Assembly: GCA_002686885.1 (NCBI GenBank)
Contig: NYYT01000010.1
Coordinates: 36,120 to 68,753 of the forward strand
DNA from: Pedosphaera sp.
GTDB taxonomy: Bacteria; Verrucomicrobiota; Verrucomicrobiia; Limisphaerales; AAA164-E04
DNA: 32,634 nt
Direction of reading: 5' to 3'
The position numbers and the translations under genes were made by a program. Of this stretch, positions 1-8,449 are shown piece after piece; the stretch's first letter is position 1, and every line of letters begins with the position of its first letter. Below the pieces are notes generated by a model. That model saw only the letters and a list, made by a program, of their open reading frames with translations, was not told the origin of the DNA and ran no database searches.

Positions 1-845
1 AGAAGGCGATGGCGTTTTCGAATCAAAGGGATCAATTCATTGGGTGTTTCAAGGCGTGCCTCTGACATGGCTTGTGAAGAGGGCCAGGCAAGCGTTGATG
101 CGGCCGCCCCGAGTGTCTCAAGGATTCGTTGGGCCGCCATCCAGTGAGCCGCCTGATTCATGTGGACCCCATCTCCAGCCAGCAAATAGTTTGGTTTTTC
201 CCTTCGCTGGTTCTCAAGATGGGCCTTCATGGGGCCATGAAGGTCAATGACTTCCCATCCCTCGGCTCTCATGGCTACCAGCCAACCACTATACAGGGTC
301 AAGACTTCGTCATAACCGGCATAGGCTTGAGGATACGTCTCCAGGCCTGCAGGGAGCGTTCTGGCAGCGATGGGCTGGGCATCAAAGACCGGTGGCGTTA
401 CGTGAATGATGTGGGCTCCGGTCGCTTCGACCCTTTCGTGCAGACGCCGCATGCCCACCTTGAAGGCCTCGAAGCGCGTTTCATGATAAGGGTGGTAAAT
501 ACCGCAATTCATTCCGTAACAGGCGAGCACAATCTCAGGTTGGATGGCTTCGAGAGTACGATCCAGGCGTTCGTGCAGGTCGGGTCGTGGAAAGGCGCCG
601 CCGGCATGACCGGGTTCGGAGAGGCCCGAGACGGTTTCACTGGGCAGTCCCAGGTTCAGCCATTGAGGGGAGGCCTCTGGAAAATGCAGGCGCAGGTAGG
701 CTTCGATGTCTGCCACATAATGACCTCCGTAAGTGATGCTGTCACCGAGTACGAGCGTGCGTTGGGTGGCCAGGGCCTCCAAATTCACCCCGGCCCGAGC
801 AAGCAAAGGGCTGACACACACTAGAAAGAGGAGGAGCCACTTCAT
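1..845 (-). CDS. Secreted SGNH/GDSL hydrolase (3' end cut by the window)
   Basis: This reading frame is open for 281 codons from an ATG at 845 and runs off the left edge. It begins with a signal peptide (MKWLLLFLVCVSPLLARA) and then shows SGNH blocks: block I GDS at residues 34-36, a block III-like YGMNCGIYHP segment, and block V DGVH with Asp225 and His228. Together with Ser36 these would form the catalytic triad. The family contains esterases and lipases, including deacetylases of polysaccharides; the substrate cannot be read here. In related proteins the block III segment usually reads YGMND; here the Asp is Cys. In-frame ATGs at 875 and 893 would add 10 or 16 residues before the signal peptide, and no Shine-Dalgarno site decides between them. 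It follows the sulfatase at 925-2340 on the same strand, so the two are probably co-transcribed. Confidence 0.85.
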   Translation of the reverse strand, partial: MKWLLLFLVCVSPLLARAGVNLEALATQRTLVLGDSITYGGHYVADIEAYLRLHFPEASPQWLNLGLPSETVSGLSEPGHAGGAFPRPDLHERLDRTLEAIQPEIVLACYGMNCGIYHPYHETRFEAFKVGMRRLHERVEATGAHIIHVTPPVFDAQPIAARTLPAGLETYPQAYAGYDEVLTLYSGWLVAMRAEGWEVIDLHGPMKAHLENQRREKPNYLLAGDGVHMNQAAHWMAAQRILETLGAAASTLAWPSSQAMSEARLETPNELIPLIRKRHRL

Positions 846-924
846 GGATCGTCTGATCCGGAATCGGTTGAGCATGCTTGCTGTGGAGGTCATTGCATCA
901 GCCTGCTTGGAGCTGGGGAAAACA

Positions 925-2340
925 TCAAATCCCATTATCCATTCTTGGCTGATGGGAGGCATCCATCCAACGCTTGAGCTCTCCGACAAGCGCTGGATGG
1001 CTTGCTGAAAGATCATGGGATTCCTCCAGATCGACCGAAAGATCGTAAAGCTCGACAGGTCCCTTTGGGTTCTCCAAGAAGCGATGCTGAACCGCCTTCC
1101 AAAAGCCCTTTCGAATGGCCCGCTTTCCCCCACGTTCATAGAATTCCCAATAAAGATGGGTATGCTGTCGCTGAGGCGTTTTCTCCGACAGCAGGGTGGG
1201 CAGGAAACTGATGCCATCGGTCAGCTCGATCGTTTGTCCTGAGGCTTCGGCCAGCGTTGGAAGAATGTCCTGAAACCCGCACACAAGGTCGCTCTGCGTG
1301 TCAGCCGGAATGCGGCCGGGCCAACAGGCAATGAGGGGAACCCGGATACCCCCTTCGTAAAGATCTCGCTTCATCCCTCGCAGGGGCCCATTGGAATCAA
1401 AAAAAGACATGCGATGACCACCTTCCTGGTGTGGACCATTGTCGCTGGAAAACAGGACAAGCGTTTGCTCTTCCAGGCCCAAGCGCTTCAGTGTTTGGAG
1501 GATCTCGCCCATGGCTGCATCGATCTGTCGGAGCATTTCAGCAAACCCTTTCTCCGTATCCGGCCAGGATTCTTCTTCAAAGGCCTTCAGAGTGGGTACT
1601 TCCATGCCGTTGCGATTCGATCTCGGATCCCCTCCAGCCTCATTATTGGCGTGTGGCTGGTTGAGAGGCAAATAGAGGAAAAAACGGTCCGAGCGATGAT
1701 CTTCAATGAATTCAAGGGCCCGATTCAGGATGAGAGCAGGGGCATAATCCACCTTTTGTGAGGCGACACCTCTTCCCTCGCGTTCCATGGGGCGGGCGTA
1801 ATCTTCGTGAACTTGGTTGCGCAATGAGACTTTTTTCCCGTCGGCTACCAGCCATTCCGGGTAAAAGTTGTGGGCATGATACATGTTGATGTAGCCGTAG
1901 AAGGTATCAAAGCCATGCATTTTGGGGTCGTTCAGAGGAGGGGGATGACCCACTCCCCATTTTCCCATGCAAGCGGTGATATAACCGGCATCGCGCAGGA
2001 TTTCGGCGATCGTCTGGTCCCTTGGTCTGAGCAGGGAAGGGTCATTACCGCGGATCCTGGCGTGGCCAGTGTGGTAACCCGTCAGCAGCACAGAGCGGGA
2101 TGGAGCGCATACGGTCGATCCTGCGTAGTGCTGGGTGAAGCGCATGCCGCGGTGGGCCATGGCATCGAGATGCGGTGTTTGAAGGATCTTTTGTCCGTAA
2201 CATCCCAGATCTCCATAGCCGAGATCATCTGCCAATACGTAAATGATGTTGGGTGCCTCAGGTGGCAGGGCTGCACTTGTCTGCATGAGAATGCCGAGTG
2301 CTTGAACCACAAGCCAAAGGAAGAGGGAGAATGGCTTCAT
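925..2340 (-). CDS. Exported arylsulfatase-type sulfatase
   Basis: A 471-residue protein of the alkaline-phosphatase superfamily sulfatases, which hydrolyse sulfate esters of carbohydrates or aryl compounds. A signal peptide (about residues 1-24) directs it out of the cytoplasm. The metal-binding ADDLGYGD segment lies at residues 37-44. The C-A-P-S-R signature at 78-82 marks Cys78 as the residue converted to formylglycine. A second metal-site motif, SSDNGPH, follows in the C-terminal half. I chose the ATG at 2340 because it starts the signal peptide directly; an upstream in-frame start at 2379 would add 13 residues before it. No formylglycine-generating enzyme is in the window. The closing domain and length are normal. 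The substrate is unknown, but the company of an SGNH hydrolase suggests removal of substituents from a decorated polysaccharide. Confidence 0.93.
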   Translation of the reverse strand: MKPFSLFLWLVVQALGILMQTSAALPPEAPNIIYVLADDLGYGDLGCYGQKILQTPHLDAMAHRGMRFTQHYAGSTVCAPSRSVLLTGYHTGHARIRGNDPSLLRPRDQTIAEILRDAGYITACMGKWGVGHPPPLNDPKMHGFDTFYGYINMYHAHNFYPEWLVADGKKVSLRNQVHEDYARPMEREGRGVASQKVDYAPALILNRALEFIEDHRSDRFFLYLPLNQPHANNEAGGDPRSNRNGMEVPTLKAFEEESWPDTEKGFAEMLRQIDAAMGEILQTLKRLGLEEQTLVLFSSDNGPHQEGGHRMSFFDSNGPLRGMKRDLYEGGIRVPLIACWPGRIPADTQSDLVCGFQDILPTLAEASGQTIELTDGISFLPTLLSEKTPQRQHTHLYWEFYERGGKRAIRKGFWKAVQHRFLENPKGPVELYDLSVDLEESHDLSASHPALVGELKRWMDASHQPRMDNGI

Positions 2341-2483
2341 GTTAAGCCGCATATTGAATGCACAGACCCCACTGCGCAACCGCTTTATCTTCGGCTTGTT
2401 TTCGGTGCCAAGCGGGAGGGGCTCCGGCTAGGCCGCATGTGGCTCGAATGAGCTGGATGGGTTTAACAATGAAGGGAGCGGGC

Positions 2484-3092
2484 TTACTTGGGAAGTTTCC
2501 CGCCCAAATACTCCTTGAACTTCTTCATCTTCGGTTGGATGACATAAACGCAATACCCTGCATTGGGGTTGTGTTTGAAGTAATCCTGATGGTAGTCCTC
2601 CGCTGGGTAGAATACATCCAGCTTTTCCAGCTTGGTCACGATGGGATCCTTGAAAAGAGGAGCTGCTTCCTTGATGGAGGTTTGCGCTTCTTTGAACTGA
2701 TCCTCGTCATGCCACATGATGGTGGATCGGTATTGCGTCCCCACATCGGCACCTTGACGATTGAGGGTGGTCGGATCATGGGATTGCCAGAAAAGCTCAA
2801 GCAGTCGCTTGTAGGTGATTTCGTCCGGATCGTAGGTGACCTGCACCACTTCTGCATGACCGGTGGTCCCTTCGCAAACGGCTCGGTAAGTCGGATTTTT
2901 CACGTGGCCTCCAGCGTAGCCGGAGATCACATCCAAGACTCCCTCGACATCTTCCAGCATCGCTTCGGTGCACCAGAAGCAGCCGCCACCGAAAGTGGCT
3001 TTTTTGTTTGCTTGATGGCTTTCTTCTCCTTGCATGGTCATCCAGGTCAGGATTCCCGCCAGAACGCAACATGGCCAGAACCAGAGTTTCAT
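2484..3092 (-). CDS. msrA: Peptide methionine sulfoxide reductase MsrA, exported form
   Basis: A 202-residue MsrA, which reduces methionine-S-sulfoxide in proteins. The catalytic motif GGGCFWC is present, followed by the family segments GYAGG, GHAEVVQVTYDP, DVGTQYRS and YHQDY, and a C-terminal NPNAGYC with a likely resolving cysteine. Unlike the usual cytoplasmic enzyme it starts with a hydrophobic N-terminal segment (from MKLWFWPCCVLAGIL), so it is probably exported or membrane-anchored; there is no proper lipobox. The ATG at 3092 gives this leader. A longer frame to 3254 has no extra conserved sequence and would run into the divergent gene's promoter region. It is encoded upstream of the sulfatase on the same strand, with a gap of about 140 bp, so it may be a separate unit. 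Confidence 0.93.
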   Translation of the reverse strand: MKLWFWPCCVLAGILTWMTMQGEESHQANKKATFGGGCFWCTEAMLEDVEGVLDVISGYAGGHVKNPTYRAVCEGTTGHAEVVQVTYDPDEITYKRLLELFWQSHDPTTLNRQGADVGTQYRSTIMWHDEDQFKEAQTSIKEAAPLFKDPIVTKLEKLDVFYPAEDYHQDYFKHNPNAGYCVYVIQPKMKKFKEYLGGKLPK

Positions 3093-3293
3093 GATGGAAC
3101 CATTCCGCTGATAGCACGAAAAATCAAGCACGCTTCGAGACCAGGCCTCAAAAAGGTGGGGGTCGTCTTGCTTTGAATCTGGGTTGACGCATCTATTTGG
3201 AGCCTTCAAATTCAAGACGTCCCCCCCTTGTCTATGATTCGATTGCCCACCCACTCCATCCTGCGGCTCCCCATGCCTTCTCGATCGCTTTCC

Positions 3294-4040
3294 ATGCTTG
3301 CGCCCTTGAAATGCCTTTCAATAAGGCGATTGGGATTCACTCTGATCGAGTTGCTGGTGGTGATTGCCATCATTGCCATCCTAGCAGGGATGCTTCTCCC
3401 CGCCTTGAGCCGCGCCAAGGAGAAAGCCAAGGCCATCCAATGCCTGAGTAACAAGCGTCAACTGGGCTTTGCCATGCTCCTTTACACCGAGGATCATGAG
3501 GAATCTCTCATCAATCTGGCTGTTCGGGACAATGACGCTACCGATAAGGTGGTCACCGATGATCGTCAGGGAGGGATCCGCTGGTGGCCCGACCTGCTTA
3601 AATCCTACAGTCAGGATCGTCAGGTGAATCAGTGTCCCAGCGTACGACCACAGCATGGATTCGGCATTGGGCTCAATTATCACGAGTTAAGCCTCTGGCT
3701 TCCGGATCCGGGTAAAGAGATCAAGGTGACGACGGTGCGCCAGCCAGTGCAGACCCTGCATCTGGCGGATGCCTCGGTGATTGAAAACCCCAGTGAACCC
3801 GACGCAGATGCGTGGGTGACCACAACCGATCCGTCCAAGCAGCATACCCTGTTTCGCACGGTGTTTTTTCGAACTCCAAACAATGGCTCCTACAACAGTC
3901 TTCCCTCAAGGGTTGTCAATCGCCACGGTGGCAGGGCTTCACTGCTCTTTGTCGATGGTCATGCCGACACTCGGCGCACCGCCGAACTGGGCTGGCATTT
4001 GCCTCGAGGTCACGAGCAGGCCATGTGGGATCGAGAGTGA
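3294..4040 (+). CDS. Pseudopilin-like protein with prepilin-type N-terminus and C-terminal DG motif
   Basis: A 248-residue protein with a short basic leader ([14 protein letters not shown]), a prepilin peptidase site between Gly14 and Phe15, and the hydrophobic helix [16 protein letters not shown]. The C-terminus carries [17 protein letters not shown], which is the H-x9-DG type of ending seen in DUF1559-like and type II secretion G-like proteins that are expanded in Planctomycetes and Verrucomicrobia. Such proteins are thought to be exported and processed like pseudopilins; their exact job is unknown. I chose ATG 3294 because it gives a normal 14-residue leader; ATGs at 3234 and 3273 are possible. 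No secretion or pilus assembly genes lie nearby, so it is an orphan. A second member is at 31188-31958. Confidence 0.85.
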   Translation: MLAPLKCLSIRRLGFTLIELLVVIAIIAILAGMLLPALSRAKEKAKAIQCLSNKRQLGFAMLLYTEDHEESLINLAVRDNDATDKVVTDDRQGGIRWWPDLLKSYSQDRQVNQCPSVRPQHGFGIGLNYHELSLWLPDPGKEIKVTTVRQPVQTLHLADASVIENPSEPDADAWVTTTDPSKQHTLFRTVFFRTPNNGSYNSLPSRVVNRHGGRASLLFVDGHADTRRTAELGWHLPRGHEQAMWDRE

Positions 4041-4041
4041 C

Positions 4042-4059
4042 CCTCTGGGCCTTCAGAGG
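4042..4059. terminator. Stem-loop between convergent genes
   Basis: CCTCTG (4042-4047) and CAGAGG (4054-4059) form a perfect 6-bp stem with a 6-nt loop, right after the stop codon at 4040 and overlapping the end of the convergent SDR gene. There is no T-tract on either side, so it is a weak candidate for a bidirectional terminator. Confidence 0.3.
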
Positions 4060-4844
4060 CTTCTGAGATGGAAACCTCCATCGACATTGATCACCTCTCC
4101 CGTGCTGAAGGGCAGCAGGTCCTGGGCAATAGCGATGATGGCCTTGCCGATATCAGAAGGCTCTCCCCACCTTGGCATGGGGGTGAGACCCTCAGCAATG
4201 AGCTTGTCGTATTTGGCTTTCACCGGAGCGGTCATGTCCGAGGCAATGATGCCCGGACATATCTCATAGACTCTGATGCCATGAGCTGCCAGGCGTACGC
4301 CATAGAGTTTGGTCATCATACCCAGGGCCGCCTTGGCCATGCAGTAATCTGCCCGGTTGGTGGACACCGTGTGGCCGCTGATGGAGGAAATGGAAACGAT
4401 TTTTGGCGCCTCTACTTTACCTTCTTCAACCAGGTCTATCATCCACCTGGCTGCTTGTTGGCTCAGAAAGAAAGGTCCCTTCAGGTTGGTGGCCATTAGT
4501 TGATCAAAGTTGGCTTCTTTGGCTTCCAGGATGTCGTTGCGACCAATGGAAGTGATCCCCGCATTGTTGACCAGAAGATCCAGTCGACCGAATCGTTCAC
4601 GCGTGCTCTCCAGGAGTCGTTCGCGATCCGCTGCACAGCCGACATCGGCCTGGACCACCAGGGTTTCAATGGCATGACCCGCCTGCTTCGCCACCTCCTG
4701 GCATTGCTCGGCGGTTTGCAGGGCGGCTTGTTCGTTGCCTGCGTAGTTGATCACCAGGTCGTGGCCAATGCTTGCCAATGACAAGCCGATACCGCGGCCA
4801 ATGCCGCGCGAAGCTCCTGTAATCAAGGTAGTGGGTTGACCCAT
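4053..4844 (-). CDS. Short-chain dehydrogenase/reductase, 3-ketoacyl-ACP reductase-like
   Basis: A 263-residue classical SDR with the Rossmann glycine motif TGASRGIG (residues 9-16), NNAG (93-96), the active-site serine in SISSISG (151-157), and the Tyr167-x3-Lys171 pair. The C-terminal segment MTAPVKAKYD...MPRWGEPSDIG...STGEVINVDGG closely resembles the provisional '3-ketoacyl-ACP reductase' group PRK12745. That group is distinct from housekeeping FabG and often sits among sugar or sugar-acid genes. It should use NAD(P)H to interconvert an alcohol and a ketone; the substrate cannot be told. The gene stands alone: it is convergent with the pseudopilin gene and divergent from larE. The ATG at 4844 places the Rossmann motif at the normal distance from the N-terminus. 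Confidence 0.9.
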   Translation of the reverse strand: MGQPTTLITGASRGIGRGIGLSLASIGHDLVINYAGNEQAALQTAEQCQEVAKQAGHAIETLVVQADVGCAADRERLLESTRERFGRLDLLVNNAGITSIGRNDILEAKEANFDQLMATNLKGPFFLSQQAARWMIDLVEEGKVEAPKIVSISSISGHTVSTNRADYCMAKAALGMMTKLYGVRLAAHGIRVYEICPGIIASDMTAPVKAKYDKLIAEGLTPMPRWGEPSDIGKAIIAIAQDLLPFSTGEVINVDGGFHLRSL

Positions 4845-4888
4845 AGGTCGACACTATGGTCCATGGTGAGAGGTGAGGTCAACTGGTG

Positions 4889-4911
4889 GTCTCAGGTATC
4901 TCGCCTGAGAC
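4889..4911. promoter_or_regulatory. Perfect 8-bp inverted repeat between divergent SDR and larE genes
   Basis: GTCTCAGG (4889-4896) and CCTGAGAC (4904-4911) are exact reverse complements separated by 7 nt. The site lies 45 bp upstream of the SDR start and 87 bp upstream of larE. It could be an operator shared by both genes or a hairpin in one leader; no T-tract follows. Confidence 0.4.
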
Positions 4912-4997
4912 TCCTTGCCCCCCGGATACTTGCCGAGCCCTACAAGGATGGATTTTCATGACTCGACACCGTTGCTGGATCATGGCAACAAGGAACC

Positions 4998-5831
4998 ATG
5001 GAAAAGCTCGAGCAACTGGAAGCCCTTCTCAAGGAGATGGGAGGTTGTCTGGTTGCCTACTCTGGCGGCGTCGACTCCGCTTTTCTGGCCTACACCGCCC
5101 ATCGCATTCTTGGAGATGCCTCTCTGGCTGTTCTGGCCGACAGCCCGAGTCTGCCCAGAGCGGAACTCAAGGAGGCCGTTGCATTGGCGAATCAATTTGG
5201 ATTTGCTCTGGAAGTGATCCAAACGGCTGAGTTTGATAATGAGGACTATCTGACCAACCCACCCAACCGATGCTACTTCTGCAAGCACGCCCTCTTTGAG
5301 TCCATGGAGCGACTGGCCTCCCAAAAGCATTTCCCTTATCTGGTCTACGGAGAGAATGCCGACGATGCGGGAGATGTTCGGCCCGGAGTCCAGGCAGCGA
5401 AGGCATTTCAGGTCAAGGCTCCTCTCAAGGAAATCGGCATGACCAAGGCGGAGATTCGAGCTCTTTCAGCTCAGTGTGGGCTTCCCACCGCAGAAAAGCC
5501 ACAGATGGCCTGTCTGAGTTCGCGAATCCCGCATGGAGAGCGCGTCACCCCAGCCAAGCTTTCACAAGTTGAGGAGGCTGAAAAGTTTCTCAAGGAATGT
5601 GGCTTCTTTGATGTGCGCGTGCGGCATCACGAAATGCAACAAGGTGCGCTGGCGCGGATCGAAATTGGTCCCTCGGAGTTCAGTCGTTGTCTGGATGAGA
5701 GCCTCAGGCATCAAGTGGTCGATGCCCTCAAGGCCTTGGGCTATCACCAGGTCACCCTTGATTTGAGAGCGTACCAACGCGCCACTCATGAGGCAGGAAG
5801 CGTGGGGGAAAGGGAAGCTATCCGATCATGA
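4998..5831 (+). CDS. larE: LarE-type ATP-dependent sacrificial sulfur transferase
   Basis: A 277-residue PP-loop protein with SGGVDS at residues 22-27. In the lactate racemase system LarE inserts sulfur into the pyridinium mononucleotide precursor of the nickel-pincer cofactor, after adenylylating the substrate carboxylate. The conserved Cys172 in the ACLSSR motif corresponds to the cysteine that donates its sulfur in the one-cysteine type. This protein also has Cys92 and Cys95 in NRCYFCKH. This matches LarE variants proposed to hold an iron-sulfur cluster and so to act catalytically; that assignment is from memory. No larA, larB or larC lies in the window. It overlaps the next gene by 4 nt, so translation is coupled. 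A general PP-loop sulfur-transfer role is the alternative. Confidence 0.85.
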   Translation: MEKLEQLEALLKEMGGCLVAYSGGVDSAFLAYTAHRILGDASLAVLADSPSLPRAELKEAVALANQFGFALEVIQTAEFDNEDYLTNPPNRCYFCKHALFESMERLASQKHFPYLVYGENADDAGDVRPGVQAAKAFQVKAPLKEIGMTKAEIRALSAQCGLPTAEKPQMACLSSRIPHGERVTPAKLSQVEEAEKFLKECGFFDVRVRHHEMQQGALARIEIGPSEFSRCLDESLRHQVVDALKALGYHQVTLDLRAYQRATHEAGSVGEREAIRS

Positions 5832-6316
5832 ATCCCACTCCATATTCCCAAAAAGTCATGGATCAAGCGCGGCTGCTTAACTGGCGATCGGGCTTGCGCA
5901 CGCAAGGAAAGTCTCTGGTGGTGACCAATGGATGTTTTGATTTATTGCATGCCGGGCACGTCCATTATCTCGCCCAAGCCAAAGAGCAGGGCGACTGCCT
6001 TTTGATAGGCCTTAATGGAGATCAAAGTGTCTCCGAACTCAAGGGGCCAACGCGGCCCATCAACCCGGAAGGTGATCGCGCCCTGGTGCTGGCTGCCCTG
6101 GCTTCGGTCGATGCGGTCTGCGTGTTCGCTGAAAAGCGTGCCACCCGATTTCTGGAAAAGGTTCAGCCTGACATTTATGTCAAAGGGGGCGATTACACGC
6201 TCGAGACTCTGGATTCCGACGAACGCCAGGCGGTTCTCTCACATGGGGGAAGCATCGTCTTCATCCCTTTTTTGGAAGGGCGCTCGACCACCCAAATCAT
6301 CCACCGCATGGGTTAG
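5828..6316 (+). CDS. rfaE2: D-glycero-beta-D-manno-heptose 1-phosphate adenylyltransferase (RfaE domain II)
   Basis: A 162-residue nucleotidyltransferase matching the stand-alone second domain of RfaE/HldE, which makes ADP-heptose for lipopolysaccharide inner core. The cytidylyltransferase-type motif HAGH is at residues 41-44 after TNGCFDLL. Other family segments are LIGLNGDQSVSELKGPTRPI, the conserved YVKGGDYT, and the C-terminal GRSTTQII. The ATG overlaps the larE stop as ATGA. It is the only clear envelope-sugar gene in this part of the window; the kinase half (RfaE1) is absent here and must lie elsewhere if the pathway is complete. It supports a Gram-negative cell envelope. Confidence 0.92.
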   Translation: MNPTPYSQKVMDQARLLNWRSGLRTQGKSLVVTNGCFDLLHAGHVHYLAQAKEQGDCLLIGLNGDQSVSELKGPTRPINPEGDRALVLAALASVDAVCVFAEKRATRFLEKVQPDIYVKGGDYTLETLDSDERQAVLSHGGSIVFIPFLEGRSTTQIIHRMG

Positions 6317-6321
6317 AGAGA

Positions 6322-7644
6322 ATGCGACGAGCCTTGATTCTGGTTGCCTGCTTCGTGTCCCTCTTGTGCCGGGCAGAAGAGGCATCCCAACATTGGCCGC
6401 AGTGGCGAGGCCCCATGGCCAACGGTACGGCACCTCATGCCAACCCTCCCTCGACATGGTCCGAAACCGAGCATGTGCAATGGAAAGCCTCCCTTCCAGG
6501 GAAGGGGCACAGCAGTCCCATCGTCTGGGGAGATCAGGTGTTGGTTTCCATGGCCATTCCAACAGGCCCCAAAAAGGCTCCTGTCTACAACCAGGCTGAG
6601 GGAGCTCACGACAACTTGCCTGTCGATCAGGACCATGCCTTCGTCTTGGCCAGCTACAATCGACAGACCGGAAAACTGGCGTGGAAAACCACCCTGGCCA
6701 CCGCTTTTCCTCATGAAGGAGGCCACGACACCGGGAGTTTGGCCTCTGCTTCACCTCTCACGGATGGAGAGCATGTGATCGCTTTTTTTGGCTCGCAGGG
6801 TCTCTACGGCATGGATCTTCAAGGCAAGGTGCTTTGGTCGCGAGACCTTGGGCGCATGGATACCCGACATGCGCATGGTGAGGGGGCCTCGCCGGCTCTG
6901 CATGGTTCTCATTTGATCGTCAACTGGGATCATGAAGGCGCCTCCATGCTCCATGCCTTGGACAAGGCGACGGGTCAAACCCTCTGGTCTCGTCCGAGGG
7001 ATGAGGCGACTTCCTGGTCGACTCCACTGATCGTTGAGCACCAGGGTGTCAGGCAGGTCATCGTCAGTGCCACAGGTCGCATACGCTCCTACGACCTATC
7101 GACAGGCAAAGAGCTTTGGCAATGTGGTGGGCTTTCCCGCAACGTGGTAGCCAGCCCGGTGGCTGGGCATGGTTTAGTGGTGGCGGCCAATAGCTATGAC
7201 TGGCAGGCCATGCTGGCAATCCGTCTGGAGGGCGCCCAAGGAGATGTGACGGATAGCGATCAGGTGGCATGGTCTCTCAATCGTCTGACGCCTTATGTCC
7301 CCAGTCCCTTGTTGCTTGGTAAGCGTCTCTACTTCCTGCGACATCTGCAGGGGATCCTTTCCTGCGTGGATCTTGAAACCGGTGAGGCTTCCCATGGGCC
7401 GTGGAGACTTCCTGTGGTTCGCATGGTCTTTGCTTCTCCGGTAGCCGCGGCGGGAAGAATCTACATCACCAGTCGTGAGGGGATCACCTTGGTCTTTGAT
7501 CATTCGCAGGAAGAGGACATGCGATTGATTGCGGTCAATCGTCTGGACGATACCTTCAGTGCCTCACCTGCTTTGGTGGGTGAGCAACTCATCCTTCGAG
7601 GGGAGCGCTTTCTTTATTCCCTCAAGGCAGCTTCAGAGCCCTGA
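6322..7644 (+). CDS. Secreted PQQ-type beta-propeller protein
   Basis: A 440-residue protein with a signal peptide (about residues 1-18, ending LLCRAEE) followed by HWPQWRGPMANGTA, the usual opening of PQQ-like (BamB-type) beta-propellers in Planctomycetes and Verrucomicrobia. The rest shows repeated propeller blades, visible as recurrent 'D..TGK.LW' units such as YNRQTGKLAWKTTL, LDKATGQTLWSRP and YDLSTGKELWQCG. No dehydrogenase catalytic or cytochrome domain is seen, so an enzymatic quinoprotein role is not supported; protein scaffolding or binding in the periplasm is more likely. It begins 5 nt after rfaE2 and probably ends the larE-rfaE2 transcription unit. Confidence 0.87.
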   Translation: MRRALILVACFVSLLCRAEEASQHWPQWRGPMANGTAPHANPPSTWSETEHVQWKASLPGKGHSSPIVWGDQVLVSMAIPTGPKKAPVYNQAEGAHDNLPVDQDHAFVLASYNRQTGKLAWKTTLATAFPHEGGHDTGSLASASPLTDGEHVIAFFGSQGLYGMDLQGKVLWSRDLGRMDTRHAHGEGASPALHGSHLIVNWDHEGASMLHALDKATGQTLWSRPRDEATSWSTPLIVEHQGVRQVIVSATGRIRSYDLSTGKELWQCGGLSRNVVASPVAGHGLVVAANSYDWQAMLAIRLEGAQGDVTDSDQVAWSLNRLTPYVPSPLLLGKRLYFLRHLQGILSCVDLETGEASHGPWRLPVVRMVFASPVAAAGRIYITSREGITLVFDHSQEEDMRLIAVNRLDDTFSASPALVGEQLILRGERFLYSLKAASEP

Positions 7645-7678
7645 GCCCCTTTTCCGAGGGCAAGGGCCATCGCAACCC

Positions 7679-8449
7679 TCAGGCAGAGGGCTCCACTTTG
7701 CGGTTGAAGGCAACAGCCTCCTTGTAAGCGATTCCCGAACCCCCGAACAGATCCAGCGCGGAGCCGATGGTCAGGTCGACCTTGCCGCCACTCTCCTGAT
7801 GTACGGTTTGAAGGTCCTCCATCGATCGGGCACCTCCGGCATACGTGGTAGGAATGGGACTCCAATCTGCCAAGTGCCTTACCAACGGCAAGTCGATCCC
7901 ACCGCAGAGACCTTCCACATCCACTGCATGAATGAGGAATTCATCACAGTATTGAGCAAGGTCCTTCATGACTCCCGGCCCGAGCATGAGATCGGTGAAG
8001 GTCTGCCAGCGATTGGTCACCACGTAATAAGCCCCATCGCGCTTGCGACAACTCAGATCCAATACCAGGCGATCAGCCCCTACGGTTTCGGTGAGGGAGT
8101 CCAATCGATCCCTTCTCAAAACGGCTCCTTCAAAAATCCAGGAGGTCACAATCACGTGGCTGGCACCTACCTCGAGATAGCTCCAGGCATTGTCGGCGTG
8201 AATCCCACCTCCAACCTGAAGGCCCTGTGGGTAGGCCTGCAAAGCTTCGCGGGCAGCCGCCTCGTTTCCCGGACCCAGTTGGATGACATGGCCGCCCTTG
8301 AGCCCATCTTTGCGATACAGTTCTGCATACCACCCGCTGGATCGCTCTGAAACGAAGTTTGTCTCAGGATCTGGGCCATCGTCCTTGAGGCTTCCTCCCA
8401 CGATCTGTTTGACTTTGCCGTGGTGCAGGTCGATGCAGGGTCTAAACAT
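7679..8449 (-). CDS. hisA: Eukaryotic-type HisA: ProFAR isomerase of histidine biosynthesis
   Basis: A 256-residue TIM-barrel isomerase that converts ProFAR to PRFAR, the fourth step of histidine synthesis. It resembles yeast HIS6 and plant HISN3 rather than ordinary bacterial HisA. The shared stretches, matched from memory, include CIDLHHGKVKQIVGG, HVIQLGP, LQVGGGI, VIVTSW, DLSCRK, NRWQTFTDL, EFLIHAVDVEGLCGGID and GKVDLTIGSALDIFGG-like (LDLFGG here). Asp7 and Asp131 are the expected catalytic acids. It is the last gene of a minus-strand run, and its start overlaps the stop of the HD gene by 8 nt. No other his genes are nearby. This eukaryotic type is known from a few bacteria (for example Fibrobacter) and is usually explained by transfer. 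Confidence 0.93.
   Translation of the reverse strand: MFRPCIDLHHGKVKQIVGGSLKDDGPDPETNFVSERSSGWYAELYRKDGLKGGHVIQLGPGNEAAAREALQAYPQGLQVGGGIHADNAWSYLEVGASHVIVTSWIFEGAVLRRDRLDSLTETVGADRLVLDLSCRKRDGAYYVVTNRWQTFTDLMLGPGVMKDLAQYCDEFLIHAVDVEGLCGGIDLPLVRHLADWSPIPTTYAGGARSMEDLQTVHQESGGKVDLTIGSALDLFGGSGIAYKEAVAFNRKVEPSA

Noticed and set aside
129-824. 231-codon plus-strand frame near the left edge
   Set aside because: The opposite strand encodes an SGNH hydrolase with signal peptide and catalytic motifs, and stays open to the window edge.
7529-8350. 273-codon plus-strand frame
   Set aside because: It is antisense to hisA and runs into the end of the PQQ-propeller gene; no motif or credible start.
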